The notes beneath the pieces are model-generated. The model had not been told where the DNA came from. It searched no databases and was given only the letters and a program-made list of their open reading frames with translations. From Richelia sp. CSU_2_1 (GTDB lineage: Bacteria; Cyanobacteriota; Cyanobacteriia; Cyanobacteriales; Microcoleaceae), in assembly GCA_012034575.1 (NCBI GenBank), contig JAAUPF010000005.1, forward strand, positions 1-64,000: a stretch of 64,000 bases of DNA, in the 5' to 3' direction. This document shows positions 37,624-45,522 of the stretch, piece after piece (within the stretch, counting starts at the first letter, position 1; every line of letters begins with the position of its first letter). The position numbers and the translations under genes are program-made.

Positions 37624-39282
37624 ATGGACGGACTGGCATACCTGCATTTAGCTGAAACTTGGGAAACTCCTGCAGATCGCAATCCAATGCTTAACTGGAA
37701 ACATCATTTAAATTATTTCGCTTCTGCTCCTTTACTTTTCTTGACGATCGCTCTCATAATTATTAATTCAGCAATTCCCGCCTTCGCCCTTAAAAGAGGC
37801 GATGCGGGCCCCGAAGTCGCCAAACTCCAGAAAAGCCTGAAAGAAGCAGGATATTTTTCCAAGCGGGTATCGGGATTTTACGGTTCCCTCACTGCTGCTG
37901 CGGTGAGGAAGTTTCAAGCAGACAACAATCTAAAAGTTGACGGAATTGTCGGCCCTCAAACCTTATCAGCCCTGAAAATTGGGCCGGAAAATGCCAAATC
38001 GGAAGTCGATGCTAACATATCGCAAAAGGTCGATCGAGCTGCTTCACCTTCTACAGCATCAAACAAGCCAGATCCGGTAAAAAATACAGAGCCAGAACAG
38101 GCAAAAATTCCCGATTTACAAGATAGCAATATTCCGTTTCCGGCAGCAACTGAAAAGCCCGATCGCATCAAAGACACCGACAAGGAAACTCCCGAAAAGC
38201 CGCTATTTCAAAATCTCAACTCCCCGGAAACAGCAGACAATAGCGATCGAAAACGCCCGAGAAGACTGGTCAATTCACCGGAAATTAACGATCGCGAGAT
38301 GAAGCTGGTCAAAACTATTTCCGGGAACATATCGCCGAAATCAATAGTTTATTCGGGAGACGGTTTGTTTTTCGCCCAAAACATGATGTACAGCCATACT
38401 GTCACAGTTTACGACAGAAATTTTAACTTAGTTAAAACCATTCCCGATACAGTAAAATTAGCAAACTACGGCTTTTCTAAATTCAAGGGAAATTATCGAG
38501 GCGCGCCCGTGGAAGCAGCTTTTTCTACAGATGGCAAATACGCCTATATATCCAACTATCAAATGTACGGTGCTGGCTTTGACAATCCGGGAAGCGACAG
38601 GTGTTCTCCGAGGGGAAAACACGACGAAAGTTTCATGTATCGAATTAATACCGAAACTTTGAAAATTGACAAAGTAATTGAAGTAGGTGCCGTTCCCAAA
38701 TTCAATGCTGTTTCGCCCGACAACCGTTTAGTGCTGGCTACCAATTGGTGCACTTGGGATTTGAGCGTAATAGATGCCGGGGAAAACCGCGAAATCAAGC
38801 GAGTGAAATTGGGTGCGTATCCGCGCGGAATTGTGGTTACTCCCGATTCAAAAGCTGCCTACGTTGCTGTTATGGGTTCTGCTAATATTGCCAGAGTTAA
38901 CCTCAAAGATTATTCGGTAAAATGGCTGAGAAATGTTGGCAATGCGCCGCGACATTTGACGATCGATCCTAACGGCAAATATCTTTACGCTACTTTAAAC
39001 GGTGAAGGAAATGTCGCCAAAATCGACATAGCAACGGGCAAAGTAGTAGACAAAGTTACTACGGGCGAAGCACCTCGCAGCATGACAATTTCTGATGATG
39101 GGAAGCATATTTACGTTGTCAATTATTTCTCAAATACTGTGAGTAAAGTGCGCACCAGCGACATGAAAGTGCGGGATACTGTGAGGGTGAATGCAAGTCC
39201 GATCGGAATTACTTACGATCCGCAAACCGATCGAGTTTGGGTAGCTTGTTATTCGGGCAGCATTATGGTATTTCAAGATTGA
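37624..39282 (+). CDS. Exported peptidoglycan-binding and YVTN beta-propeller protein
   Basis: 552 residues. An extended N-terminus (MDGLAYLHLAETWETP) precedes a hydrophobic segment (about 38-58, PLLFLTIALIIINSAIPAFA), a pattern known from cyanobacterial peptidoglycan-binding proteins, so this start is kept. A peptidoglycan_binding_1 domain follows (LKRGDAGPEVAKLQKSLKEAG ... VDGIVGPQTLSAL, about 60-115), then a Pro/Lys/Glu-rich linker (to about 220). Six or so 40-residue blades come next with YVTN-type strands (YAYISNYQ, AAYVAVMGSANIARV, YLYATLNGEGNVAKID, HIYVVNYFSNTVSKV). Probably a cell-wall-anchored binding scaffold; ligand unknown. Confidence 0.85.
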   Translation: MDGLAYLHLAETWETPADRNPMLNWKHHLNYFASAPLLFLTIALIIINSAIPAFALKRGDAGPEVAKLQKSLKEAGYFSKRVSGFYGSLTAAAVRKFQADNNLKVDGIVGPQTLSALKIGPENAKSEVDANISQKVDRAASPSTASNKPDPVKNTEPEQAKIPDLQDSNIPFPAATEKPDRIKDTDKETPEKPLFQNLNSPETADNSDRKRPRRLVNSPEINDREMKLVKTISGNISPKSIVYSGDGLFFAQNMMYSHTVTVYDRNFNLVKTIPDTVKLANYGFSKFKGNYRGAPVEAAFSTDGKYAYISNYQMYGAGFDNPGSDRCSPRGKHDESFMYRINTETLKIDKVIEVGAVPKFNAVSPDNRLVLATNWCTWDLSVIDAGENREIKRVKLGAYPRGIVVTPDSKAAYVAVMGSANIARVNLKDYSVKWLRNVGNAPRHLTIDPNGKYLYATLNGEGNVAKIDIATGKVVDKVTTGEAPRSMTISDDGKHIYVVNYFSNTVSKVRTSDMKVRDTVRVNASPIGITYDPQTDRVWVACYSGSIMVFQD

Positions 39283-39300
39283 AGAATTTTGTTTGTAGTA

Positions 39301-39350
39301 AGGACTTCAGTCCTTTCTTTTCTATTTAAGATTTTCAGGACTAAAGTCCT
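39301..39350. repeat. Two AGGACT-AGTCCT palindromes after the propeller gene
   Basis: AGGACTTCAGTCCT (39301-39314) and AGGACTAAAGTCCT (39337-39350). They are followed by a CTTCCTT low-complexity run to about 39537. This 360-bp convergent spacer (39283-39646) contains no gene. Confidence 0.8.
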
Positions 39351-39646
39351 CATATCGTGTCCGGTTGTATCTGTCGGACTCGCGCCTGGGTGAAGCATTT
39401 AAGTAAGTCAACCAAATTAAATGCAAAAGCCCGATCTACCAAAAGCTTACTGGTTCGCTTTTCTTCTTCCTTCCTTCTTCTTCCTTCCTTCTTCCTTCTT
39501 CCTTCTTCCTTCTTCCTTCTTCCTTCTTCCTTCTTCTTATAAATTGCGCGAGCAAACTATTTATAGTGTACTCGCGCCAGCCTCAAATAATTCAATTTAT
39601 GTTCGGGGCAGTTTTCCAGCCCGCCCCGAAAATATTCCGACACCAT

Positions 39647-40759
39647 TTAAGGACTCAAAACATACTTAGAATCCTTCGCCGGAACTTTTCCCTTTTTCGC
39701 CATAGCTTGATAAACCATCGCCGCTACTTCCGCCCGAGTTGCTGTTTGATTCGGCTGCAAAAGTTTGGGATTCGGGTGATTGACAACAATCCCAGCTTCC
39801 GTAGCAGCAGCTACTTTGTCAACAGCCCATTTCGGCACTTTTTTGCTGTCTGTATAAGACCCTAAAATTTGGCTGGCTTTCGCGGAAGGTTTCAGATTCA
39901 AACCGCTGGCTAAAGCTGCGATCGCCTCAACCCTAGGAACCTCTTTATCGGGACGAAATGCCCGATCCGGGTATCCTCTGAGATATCCAGTTTGGACGCT
40001 GCGATCGATCGCCTTAGCTGTCGGAGTTCCATCTTTGACATCTTTAAAATCAAGAGGTTTCCTGCGCGGTTCGCCCTCCGACATTCGCTGAATCAACTTC
40101 GCTAATTCCGCGCGCGTCAGCGGTTCATCGGGGCGGAATTTGTTATCCGTAAAATCAGTAAAAATTTTGCGATCGGCTAAAGCGACAATGAATGGATATG
40201 CCCAATATTTGTTAGAAACATCGGTGAATTTGACAGGACCGACTTGGGCTTTATCTGCTTGAGGTTTGGCGTTAGGTTGGAGAGCATTTTCCGATCGACC
40301 TTTGGGGAGGGCAGCGGGTTTTTCGGCTTCAGATTTGGGACCTACAGTTTTTGGACCTACAGTTTTTGGACCTACAGTTTTTGGCCCTACAATAGCAGGA
40401 GATCGAGTAGTAACAGGTTGTTCGGGATTAACATTAACCGGAGGAATCACTGGCAAAACAGGAGGAATCGCTTCTCCTAAAGGTGCAGCAGGAAATGGAG
40501 AGGGAAGAGGAGCTGCGGCCGGCGATCGCACTTCTGAATTCGGCGCAAATGGTGTTAAAATTGTGGGACTTTGCGTCGTTGTAGCGGGTTGGGAGAAAAC
40601 TGCTGGAAACTGCAAATTTCCGGTGCGGAATCGATCGGGATTTCTGCCAGTCACCCAGAAGAAAATTGCGCCGATCGCACCGAAGGCAATGACGATCGCA
40701 ATCAATTCATCAAATCCTAAAGGTTTCTTTTCCCTTGACGGGGGTTGTGATGAAGACAT
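39647..40759 (-). CDS. SLH-domain envelope protein with N-terminal membrane anchor
   Basis: 370 residues from MSSSQPPSREKKPLGFDE (ATG at 40757-40759). The 29 codons upstream in frame are translated heptamers (QLSTVNY units) and are not real. One helix IAIVIAFGAIGAIFFWVTG (about 22-40) anchors it. A Pro/Ala-rich region with four copies of VGPKT and then three SLH motifs follow: FTDVSNKYWAYPFIVALADRKI, FKDVKDGTPTAKAIDRSVQTGYL and YTDSKKVPKWAVDKVAAATEAGI (each cited only by its first part). SLH motifs bind pyruvylated secondary cell-wall polymers. Convergent with the propeller gene. Confidence 0.85.
   Translation of the reverse strand: MSSSQPPSREKKPLGFDELIAIVIAFGAIGAIFFWVTGRNPDRFRTGNLQFPAVFSQPATTTQSPTILTPFAPNSEVRSPAAAPLPSPFPAAPLGEAIPPVLPVIPPVNVNPEQPVTTRSPAIVGPKTVGPKTVGPKTVGPKSEAEKPAALPKGRSENALQPNAKPQADKAQVGPVKFTDVSNKYWAYPFIVALADRKIFTDFTDNKFRPDEPLTRAELAKLIQRMSEGEPRRKPLDFKDVKDGTPTAKAIDRSVQTGYLRGYPDRAFRPDKEVPRVEAIAALASGLNLKPSAKASQILGSYTDSKKVPKWAVDKVAAATEAGIVVNHPNPKLLQPNQTATRAEVAAMVYQAMAKKGKVPAKDSKYVLSP
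40340..40395. repeat. In-frame 15-bp tandem repeat (VGPKT codons)
   Basis: GGACCTACAGTTTTT repeated three to four times within the SLH gene; encodes VGPKT units of the flexible linker, likely variable in number. Confidence 0.8.
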
Positions 40760-40761
40760 AA

Positions 40762-40885
40762 TTTTCAACAGTTGATAGTTAACAGTTGATAGTTGATAGT
40801 TGACAGTTGATAGTTGACAGTTGATAGTTGATAGTTGATAGTCCATTGATTACCAATTACCAATTACCAATTATCAATTACCAAT
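40762..40885. repeat. Heptamer repeat cluster (TTGATAG/TTGACAG, TTACCAA)
   Basis: Mixed 7-bp units GTTGATA and GTTGACA, then ATTACCA, run through the whole gap between the SLH gene and the DUF3370 gene and create false N-terminal extensions of the former. Confidence 0.85.
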
Positions 40886-42221
40886 TCCTAGCGCCAGAAA
40901 TACTATGTTCCATAGTTTTCACTGTCAAAACTTGCGGTGCTGTCGCATCGGGAGGATAGATAAAATCAATTTTTACCGATCGCCTTTTCCCCGCTGCTAG
41001 CTTCAACTTTACCATCGGTTCCACAACTTGACCGACGCGATGCCACAAATGTACGTAACGAATTACATCCAAATCGCGATCGTCCTTGTAGCGCAGCCTT
41101 ACCGTACCTCGAAAATAGGGAAAATCCAGCGGCGGTTTGCGGAATCGCAAGCCATTTTTAGAGAGTTTTTCTTCTTTTAAAGGCGTTTCCAAACTCACCG
41201 CTACCGTTTGCGGTTTGCTGGCGCTATTGTACAGCGGCAAAGTCAAATCGTAGCGAACGCCGTAATTGCCGTGCGCTTCGTAGGCGGTGTCGGGATAGCG
41301 CGCCAACAATGGGGCTGCTTGCACTTGGGCGGTACCGAAAGTCCCGCCGCGTAAGGTAGATAGCGCGTAGGATATAGCTTTGCCACTTTCAGGAAGTTTG
41401 AGATCCGCCGTACCCCGATCGGCCAACACAGCCCGCCACAAAGAACCACGCTGCACCCCCGCAACGCGCCCGTAAACCAAATTTCCAGCAGCGCCCGGAG
41501 GGGTTGGGGTTTTGTCGCGCGGGCCCGCCAAACCGCCATTTTGCAGCAAATCCTGCCATTCTTGCAAGGTTGGAGGGCGATCGGTCCGATCGGCGTTTTG
41601 CTTGGCGTACATTGCCAAAGTCGCTGCATAAACCTTGCCCGTAGCATTCAACCGCACGAAGGTAGAACGTCCGTTAATCGGCTTTTCCAGCCCCCGCACC
41701 GGAATCGGGCGATTCATCAGCAGCGCGCTTTTTCCGGGCGCGATTGTTAATTTTTCAGGAAAATCCGGCTGTCGGATGCCCCGCAACACGCTATCTACCG
41801 CGCGAATTCCCGGCCCGGAATATACTTCGCCCTTTGGATCCTCACTTTGTTCGGGTTTTTGCTTGAAGGGCGCGTCGGGTTCCATCAGGTAACTCGCGGC
41901 CTGCAATACTTGCACGGTGACGGGCTGCGGGCCGGGATTGTACAGCAGTGCTCCGATATACAATGTTTGCAACTGCGCGGGAGTGTGAGAAAAATGGTGG
42001 GCGAACAAATTAAATTGCCCTTGAAAGGCAAAATTGAGGTGAGCGGCGGGGACTTTTTTACCCTCAGGAGGCAAAGTTGAAAGTAAAATCCCTTCCTTTT
42101 TTACCCATTCGGGACTGTCGCTATTGAACAGGGGGATGTTGTCGAGTTGTCCGGGGAGCGATCGCACTTCACCAGCTAGTACAATTTCTGCAGGTGCGGG
42201 TTTTGGGGGCGCAGATTGCAC
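40878..42221 (-). CDS. DUF3370 family protein (cyanobacteria-type exported protein)
   Basis: 447 residues from a GTG (MQSAPPKPAPAEIVLAGEVRSLPGQLD). The block VRSLPGQLDNIPLFNSDSPEWV and later FNLFAHHFSHTP, LYNPGPQPVTVQVLQAASYL and the Gly/Pro-rich beta core match DUF3370, a cyanobacterial envelope family of unknown role. A signal peptide is expected but is not in this frame. An ATG at 42313 in another frame encodes MIQKNALIARISGISAIA, signal-like, and one extra base between about 42240 and 42265 would join it to this frame. So the true gene is probably 40878-42313 with a -1 shift. Confidence 0.72.
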   Translation of the reverse strand: MQSAPPKPAPAEIVLAGEVRSLPGQLDNIPLFNSDSPEWVKKEGILLSTLPPEGKKVPAAHLNFAFQGQFNLFAHHFSHTPAQLQTLYIGALLYNPGPQPVTVQVLQAASYLMEPDAPFKQKPEQSEDPKGEVYSGPGIRAVDSVLRGIRQPDFPEKLTIAPGKSALLMNRPIPVRGLEKPINGRSTFVRLNATGKVYAATLAMYAKQNADRTDRPPTLQEWQDLLQNGGLAGPRDKTPTPPGAAGNLVYGRVAGVQRGSLWRAVLADRGTADLKLPESGKAISYALSTLRGGTFGTAQVQAAPLLARYPDTAYEAHGNYGVRYDLTLPLYNSASKPQTVAVSLETPLKEEKLSKNGLRFRKPPLDFPYFRGTVRLRYKDDRDLDVIRYVHLWHRVGQVVEPMVKLKLAAGKRRSVKIDFIYPPDATAPQVLTVKTMEHSISGARNW

Positions 42222-42359
42222 GGATTTTTTGAGGACAAATAATCCGCAGGCGGTGGCGAGGCGATCGCGGAAATACCAGAAATTCGAGCAATTAGAGCGT
42301 TTTTCTGAATCATTAAAATTAATTGCACGTAACCTTAAAATTTCATACGGTTGGTAGTG

Positions 42360-42373
42360 AGGACTTTAGTCCT
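42360..42373. repeat. AGGACTTTAGTCCT palindrome
   Basis: A single 14-bp member of the GGACT-AGTCC palindrome family, in the spacer between the DUF3370 and nblA genes. Confidence 0.7.
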
Positions 42374-42449
42374 GTCTCCCTAAGTGAGTACAATCAACCG
42401 CATTGTAACTATAGCCATTCTCCGGTAAGTGAGGTACAAGCTCAATCGA

Positions 42450-42498
42450 TTACCAATTACCAATTACCAATTACCAATTACCAATTACCAATTACCAA
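42450..42498. repeat. Heptanucleotide tandem repeat TTACCAA x7
   Basis: Seven exact copies, complementary to the GGTAATT-type repeats. With the palindrome above it occupies most of the 390-bp spacer 42222-42615. Confidence 0.9.
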
Positions 42499-42615
42499 TG
42501 TCAAAGTTTTGGATAACTATATTAATATCCCCGCACCTGCTTGGCGAGTAGGTGCGGGGATAAATTATTGCCAAATTTAAATTTTCTGGGTCGAATAGAG
42601 CGGTCGATCGAAATA

Positions 42616-42783
42616 TTACATTTTCTTCATCCAGTGCTTTAGGATGTTTTCTTTCACCATGTTTTGGCGCATGACTTCGACTAAGTATTCTTGAGCTTGG
42701 TCTAGGGTCAAGCTTTTTACTTGTTCGCGCAACACTTGCAATTTGAACTGCTGCTCCATGCTGAGACTTGTAGGCATATCCAT
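42616..42783 (-). CDS. nblA: NblA phycobilisome degradation adaptor
   Basis: 55 residues from MDMPTSLSMEQQFKLQVL. Sequence KLQVLREQVKSLTLDQAQEYLVEVMRQNMVKENILKHW (two blocks) is the helix-turn-helix dimer of NblA, which binds phycobiliproteins and delivers them to the Clp protease under nitrogen or sulfur starvation. The start at 42783 is supported by GGAGGA 10 bases upstream; an in-frame extension to 42972 has no such features. Divergent from the bilin lyase gene (236 bp between starts). Confidence 0.93.
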   Translation of the reverse strand: MDMPTSLSMEQQFKLQVLREQVKSLTLDQAQEYLVEVMRQNMVKENILKHWMKKM

Positions 42784-42879
42784 AAAATTGCTCCTCCAGT
42801 TTGCTACGTGAGGTCGATCTAGGTCTGATAGATCGGAATGACGTTCAGTGGGATTGGTTGTTTCCCTATATTGTAAACT

Positions 42880-42909
42880 ATCATAACATTGTCTTGACAA
42901 TCTGTCCAA
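42880..42909 (-). promoter_or_regulatory. Candidate promoter of nblA
   Basis: On the minus strand TTGGAC (42904-42909) and TATGAT (42880-42885), spacing 18 bp, with a TGT before the -10 box (extended -10). A TTGTCTTGACAA palindrome (42890-42901) lies between the boxes and could be an operator. About 100 bp before the nblA ATG. By eye only. Confidence 0.4.
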
Positions 42910-43018
42910 GGTGTACATTTTCGGACTCATCTTTGTCGCAAAAGTACATCTAAGTGGGGAGCCCGATATCATAAAAAAGAGAAAAACCGGGAAGCCTAAG
43001 CCAAAGGAGTTATTAATT

Positions 43019-43615
43019 ATGGATGCAATGGAGTTTTTTCAAAGCAGTGCTGGGGAGTGGCGATCGCAGCGCACCACTCACCACCTAGCTTTTCGGCAAG
43101 CGGAAATCGGGGATTCAAATATTCAGGTGACGGCGCTAGCTGCCGGTGACGAACGAGTGGCCGAGATTTGCCAGATCCACTCCGTCGATCCGAGTCGCGC
43201 GGCGGGAGGGGCCTTTGTGACTTGGCACGGATCGATGTCCTGGGATAAGGAAGATGAGAATCACAAAGGTTCTACGGTATTCGCGATCGTCCCCGATCCT
43301 GAAAATCCGCGCCAAGGCTTAATGTTGCGGGAACGCGGCTATGCGGAAACAGCACCCGTGGCGGGGCGTTTTGAGATGGATGAGGACGACGCATTGCTGC
43401 TGATTACCGAATACGAGACGATGAGTTCGATCGAACGTTTTTGGTTTGCCAATCCTAACGTGCGGATGCGGACGAGTACGGTAAAACGCTTTGGCGGCCC
43501 GAGCACTGCGACTTTTTGTACGGAAGTTCGGATTGCACCGGAGGGGGATGCAGCCCCTGAAGCAGCAGGGGATAAGGCTACTGGTAGCGAGTTTTATTCG
43601 GCTCTGGGTTGGTAA
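43019..43615 (+). CDS. cpcS: CpcS/CpeS-type phycobiliprotein bilin lyase
   Basis: 198 residues from MDAMEFFQSSAGEWRSQRTTHHL, with SD AAAGGAG at 43003-43009; an upstream in-frame extension to 42911 lacks support. The N-terminal signature FFQSSAGEWRSQRTTHHLAF and the C-terminal RFWFANPNVRMRTSTVKRFGG are those of S-type lyases, ten-stranded beta-barrels of the lipocalin/FABP group that attach phycocyanobilin or phycoerythrobilin to the central Cys of phycobiliprotein subunits. Subclass (CpcS, CpcU or CpeS) is not certain. The Pro/Ala-rich tail (PEGDAAPEAAGDKA) is a small addition. Confidence 0.88.
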   Translation: MDAMEFFQSSAGEWRSQRTTHHLAFRQAEIGDSNIQVTALAAGDERVAEICQIHSVDPSRAAGGAFVTWHGSMSWDKEDENHKGSTVFAIVPDPENPRQGLMLRERGYAETAPVAGRFEMDEDDALLLITEYETMSSIERFWFANPNVRMRTSTVKRFGGPSTATFCTEVRIAPEGDAAPEAAGDKATGSEFYSALGW

Positions 43616-43766
43616 TTTATAGTCGAAGGCAGAAGGAAAATGGCAGAAGGCAGAAGTCCGAGGAACTCATAGTAACGCTTTGGGCGATCTAAAATGTCCT
43701 AACCGTCTTGGCGGTTGCTATATGTAATAGTGTTCGATCGATCGACTGCAATTGCGATCGAACCGA

Positions 43767-44531
43767 TCATCGATTCCGCACCGCTTTCACCAGCGACTGA
43801 CAGCCCCGCAGGAAGACGGCAACATCCACCCCAAGCCCGATGTACTGAACTCCCGCATCAATCCACTGCTTGGCAATTTCGGGGTGTTCGACAAAAGTTC
43901 CTGCAGCTTTGCCTGCATTGCGGATGGTTTGCACGGCTTCTTGCATCATTTTGGTGACTCGCGGGTCGCGGACTTGGCCGGGAATCCCCAGAGATTGCGA
44001 AAGGTCGTAGGGACCGAGAAAAATTACGTCAACGTGCGGTACGGTAACAATTTCTGCGAGATTGTCGATGCCGATTTTGCCTTCGACGTGAATCACCACT
44101 AAAGATTCTTCGTTGAGTTTGTTGGTAATATCTGTGCCTGCTGCAGTGTAACGTCCGGCCCGGGTGGCGAAGGAAAGGCCGCGCGCGCCCAAGGGGCTGT
44201 ATTTAGAGCTTTTAACGGCCATTTCTGCATCGATTTTGCTTTCTATTTGCGGTATTTGAACTCCGGCGCTGCCGATATCTAGAGCTCGCTGAATTTGCGG
44301 CCCGTCGTTTTTGCGGACGCGAACGACCGGCGCAATTCCCGCGCAATCGGCGGCGCGACACAAGTCTTCGGCTGCTAGCGGATGCAAGGGGCCGTGTTCC
44401 ATATCGATAACTGCAAAATCAAATCCGGCGTGACCGCAGATTTCGATAAATGCTGGATAGCTGCAGTTCATAAATAAGCCGAGAACTGTTTCGCCTTGCT
44501 GGAGTTTTTGTTTGAGTTGGTTTTGAGGCAT
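43767..44531 (-). CDS. HpcH/HpaI-family class II aldolase
   Basis: 254 residues. FAVIDMEHGPLH (about 37-48), VRVRKNDGPQIQRALDIGSAGVQIPQI (metal and substrate loop region), and IHVEGKIGIDNLAEI then FLGPYDLSQSLGIPG place it in the HpcH/HpaI (DUF-free) aldolase/citrate lyase family of (beta/alpha)8 enzymes that cleave 4-hydroxy-2-oxoacids to pyruvate plus an aldehyde. In a photoautotroph the role is unclear; salvage of 2-oxo-3-deoxy acids is possible. Single gene. Confidence 0.88.
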   Translation of the reverse strand: MPQNQLKQKLQQGETVLGLFMNCSYPAFIEICGHAGFDFAVIDMEHGPLHPLAAEDLCRAADCAGIAPVVRVRKNDGPQIQRALDIGSAGVQIPQIESKIDAEMAVKSSKYSPLGARGLSFATRAGRYTAAGTDITNKLNEESLVVIHVEGKIGIDNLAEIVTVPHVDVIFLGPYDLSQSLGIPGQVRDPRVTKMMQEAVQTIRNAGKAAGTFVEHPEIAKQWIDAGVQYIGLGVDVAVFLRGCQSLVKAVRNR

Positions 44532-44848
44532 GAATTAAAGAGAGTTGACAGTTGACAGTTGACAGTTGACAGTTGACGGTTGACAGTTGGTAATTGGTAA
44601 TTGGTAATTGGTAATCGGTAATATCACGTCCTACCGGTTGACCGCGATCGCGATCCCTTCATAACAATATTTTCAGAGTTTTTTATTAAGGGTAATCGAC
44701 CGGACATGATATAAGTGGTGATTCTCCCGATCGCGCGATCTTCCAATCCCATAATCTCCCAATCTCCCAATCCTACAATCTAAAATCTAAAATCTAAAAT
44801 CCCCCAATTTCCCAATCCTACAATCTAAAATCGATTATTGTAACATTG
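44532..44848. other. Intergenic repeat-rich spacer
   Basis: TTGACAG heptamers (about 44545-44588) run directly into GGTAATT heptamers (44589-44615). Further on, irregular AATCTCCC/AATCTAAA units run from about 44745 to 44830. No gene recognised. Confidence 0.6.
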
Positions 44849-45358
44849 TTAATTAAAGAATCTTGCAAAAAAGTCTTTGCTTTTTTTTGCTTCTATTTTA
44901 AAACCAAACAGGCACAACGCCCATCCAAAAATACACATTCCAAAAAGCGGTAGAAAAATTGCTCCTACCGATCGATCGACCGACCAAGCTAATAAGGCTA
45001 ATACCCCAATACTCCCTGGCGTCCACAGCCAAAAAATCATAAATACCATCACAACCATATTTAAATTCATGTTAATTTTTACGTAACAGCCGGATGGTTG
45101 CGGGTGGATTTCCCCTGTAATAATAGGTAAAAACGAATTTCTGTAATTGATATTGCGGCGGAGCTTGAAAGTGTTGCCTGTAATTGTTCCCCCGTAAGGT
45201 TTATGAGATTTTTGGAACCGCAGCGGCATTCTCCAAGTTTTGGGAGGCTCGACAATTTCATCCAACTTTTGCAAGACTTCCGGAAAAGTTAAATTTGTGG
45301 TAATTGCTAAACTCTCAAAAGGTAGTAAAAATCTGTAAAATTTGATGAGGCTGTTCAT
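44849..45358 (-). CDS. Hypothetical protein with two membrane helices
   Basis: 169 residues. The N-terminal 100 residues are soluble with FRLLPF-like hydrophobics and KLRRNINYRNSFLPIITGEIHPQPSGCYVKI, a probable beta sheet. Two hydrophobic helices follow (about 103-122 and 126-150) and a basic tail (KIEAKKSKDFFARFF). Resembles small cyanobacterial conserved membrane proteins of unknown function. It is divergent from the FAD oxidoreductase gene. Function unknown. Confidence 0.6.
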   Translation of the reverse strand: MNSLIKFYRFLLPFESLAITTNLTFPEVLQKLDEIVEPPKTWRMPLRFQKSHKPYGGTITGNTFKLRRNINYRNSFLPIITGEIHPQPSGCYVKINMNLNMVVMVFMIFWLWTPGSIGVLALLAWSVDRSVGAIFLPLFGMCIFGWALCLFGFKIEAKKSKDFFARFFN

Positions 45359-45522
45359 GGGGTTAATCCTGACCTAGCTGCAAGCAGATTTACGGGCATC
45401 GAAATCTCAAATCTCAAATCTCAAATCGCCTGACTGCACCCACAATCCCAGTATATTAGAAAATAAACATTGGGACGCTGCAAGTGTCTTTACCGATCGC
45501 CAAATTCAAGCGACAATCTCCG

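Noticed and set aside
40760-40846. N-terminal extension of the SLH protein
   Set aside because: It is a translation of heptamer repeats (QLSTVNY units); the real start is the ATG at 40759.
42894-42922. Promoter TTGACA/ATTTTC for the bilin lyase gene
   Set aside because: The -35 box is good but the -10 is poor; mentioned only as overlap with the nblA promoter palindrome.
42784-42972. 63-codon extension of NblA
   Set aside because: NblA is about 55-60 residues, and the SD and promoter lie inside the extension.
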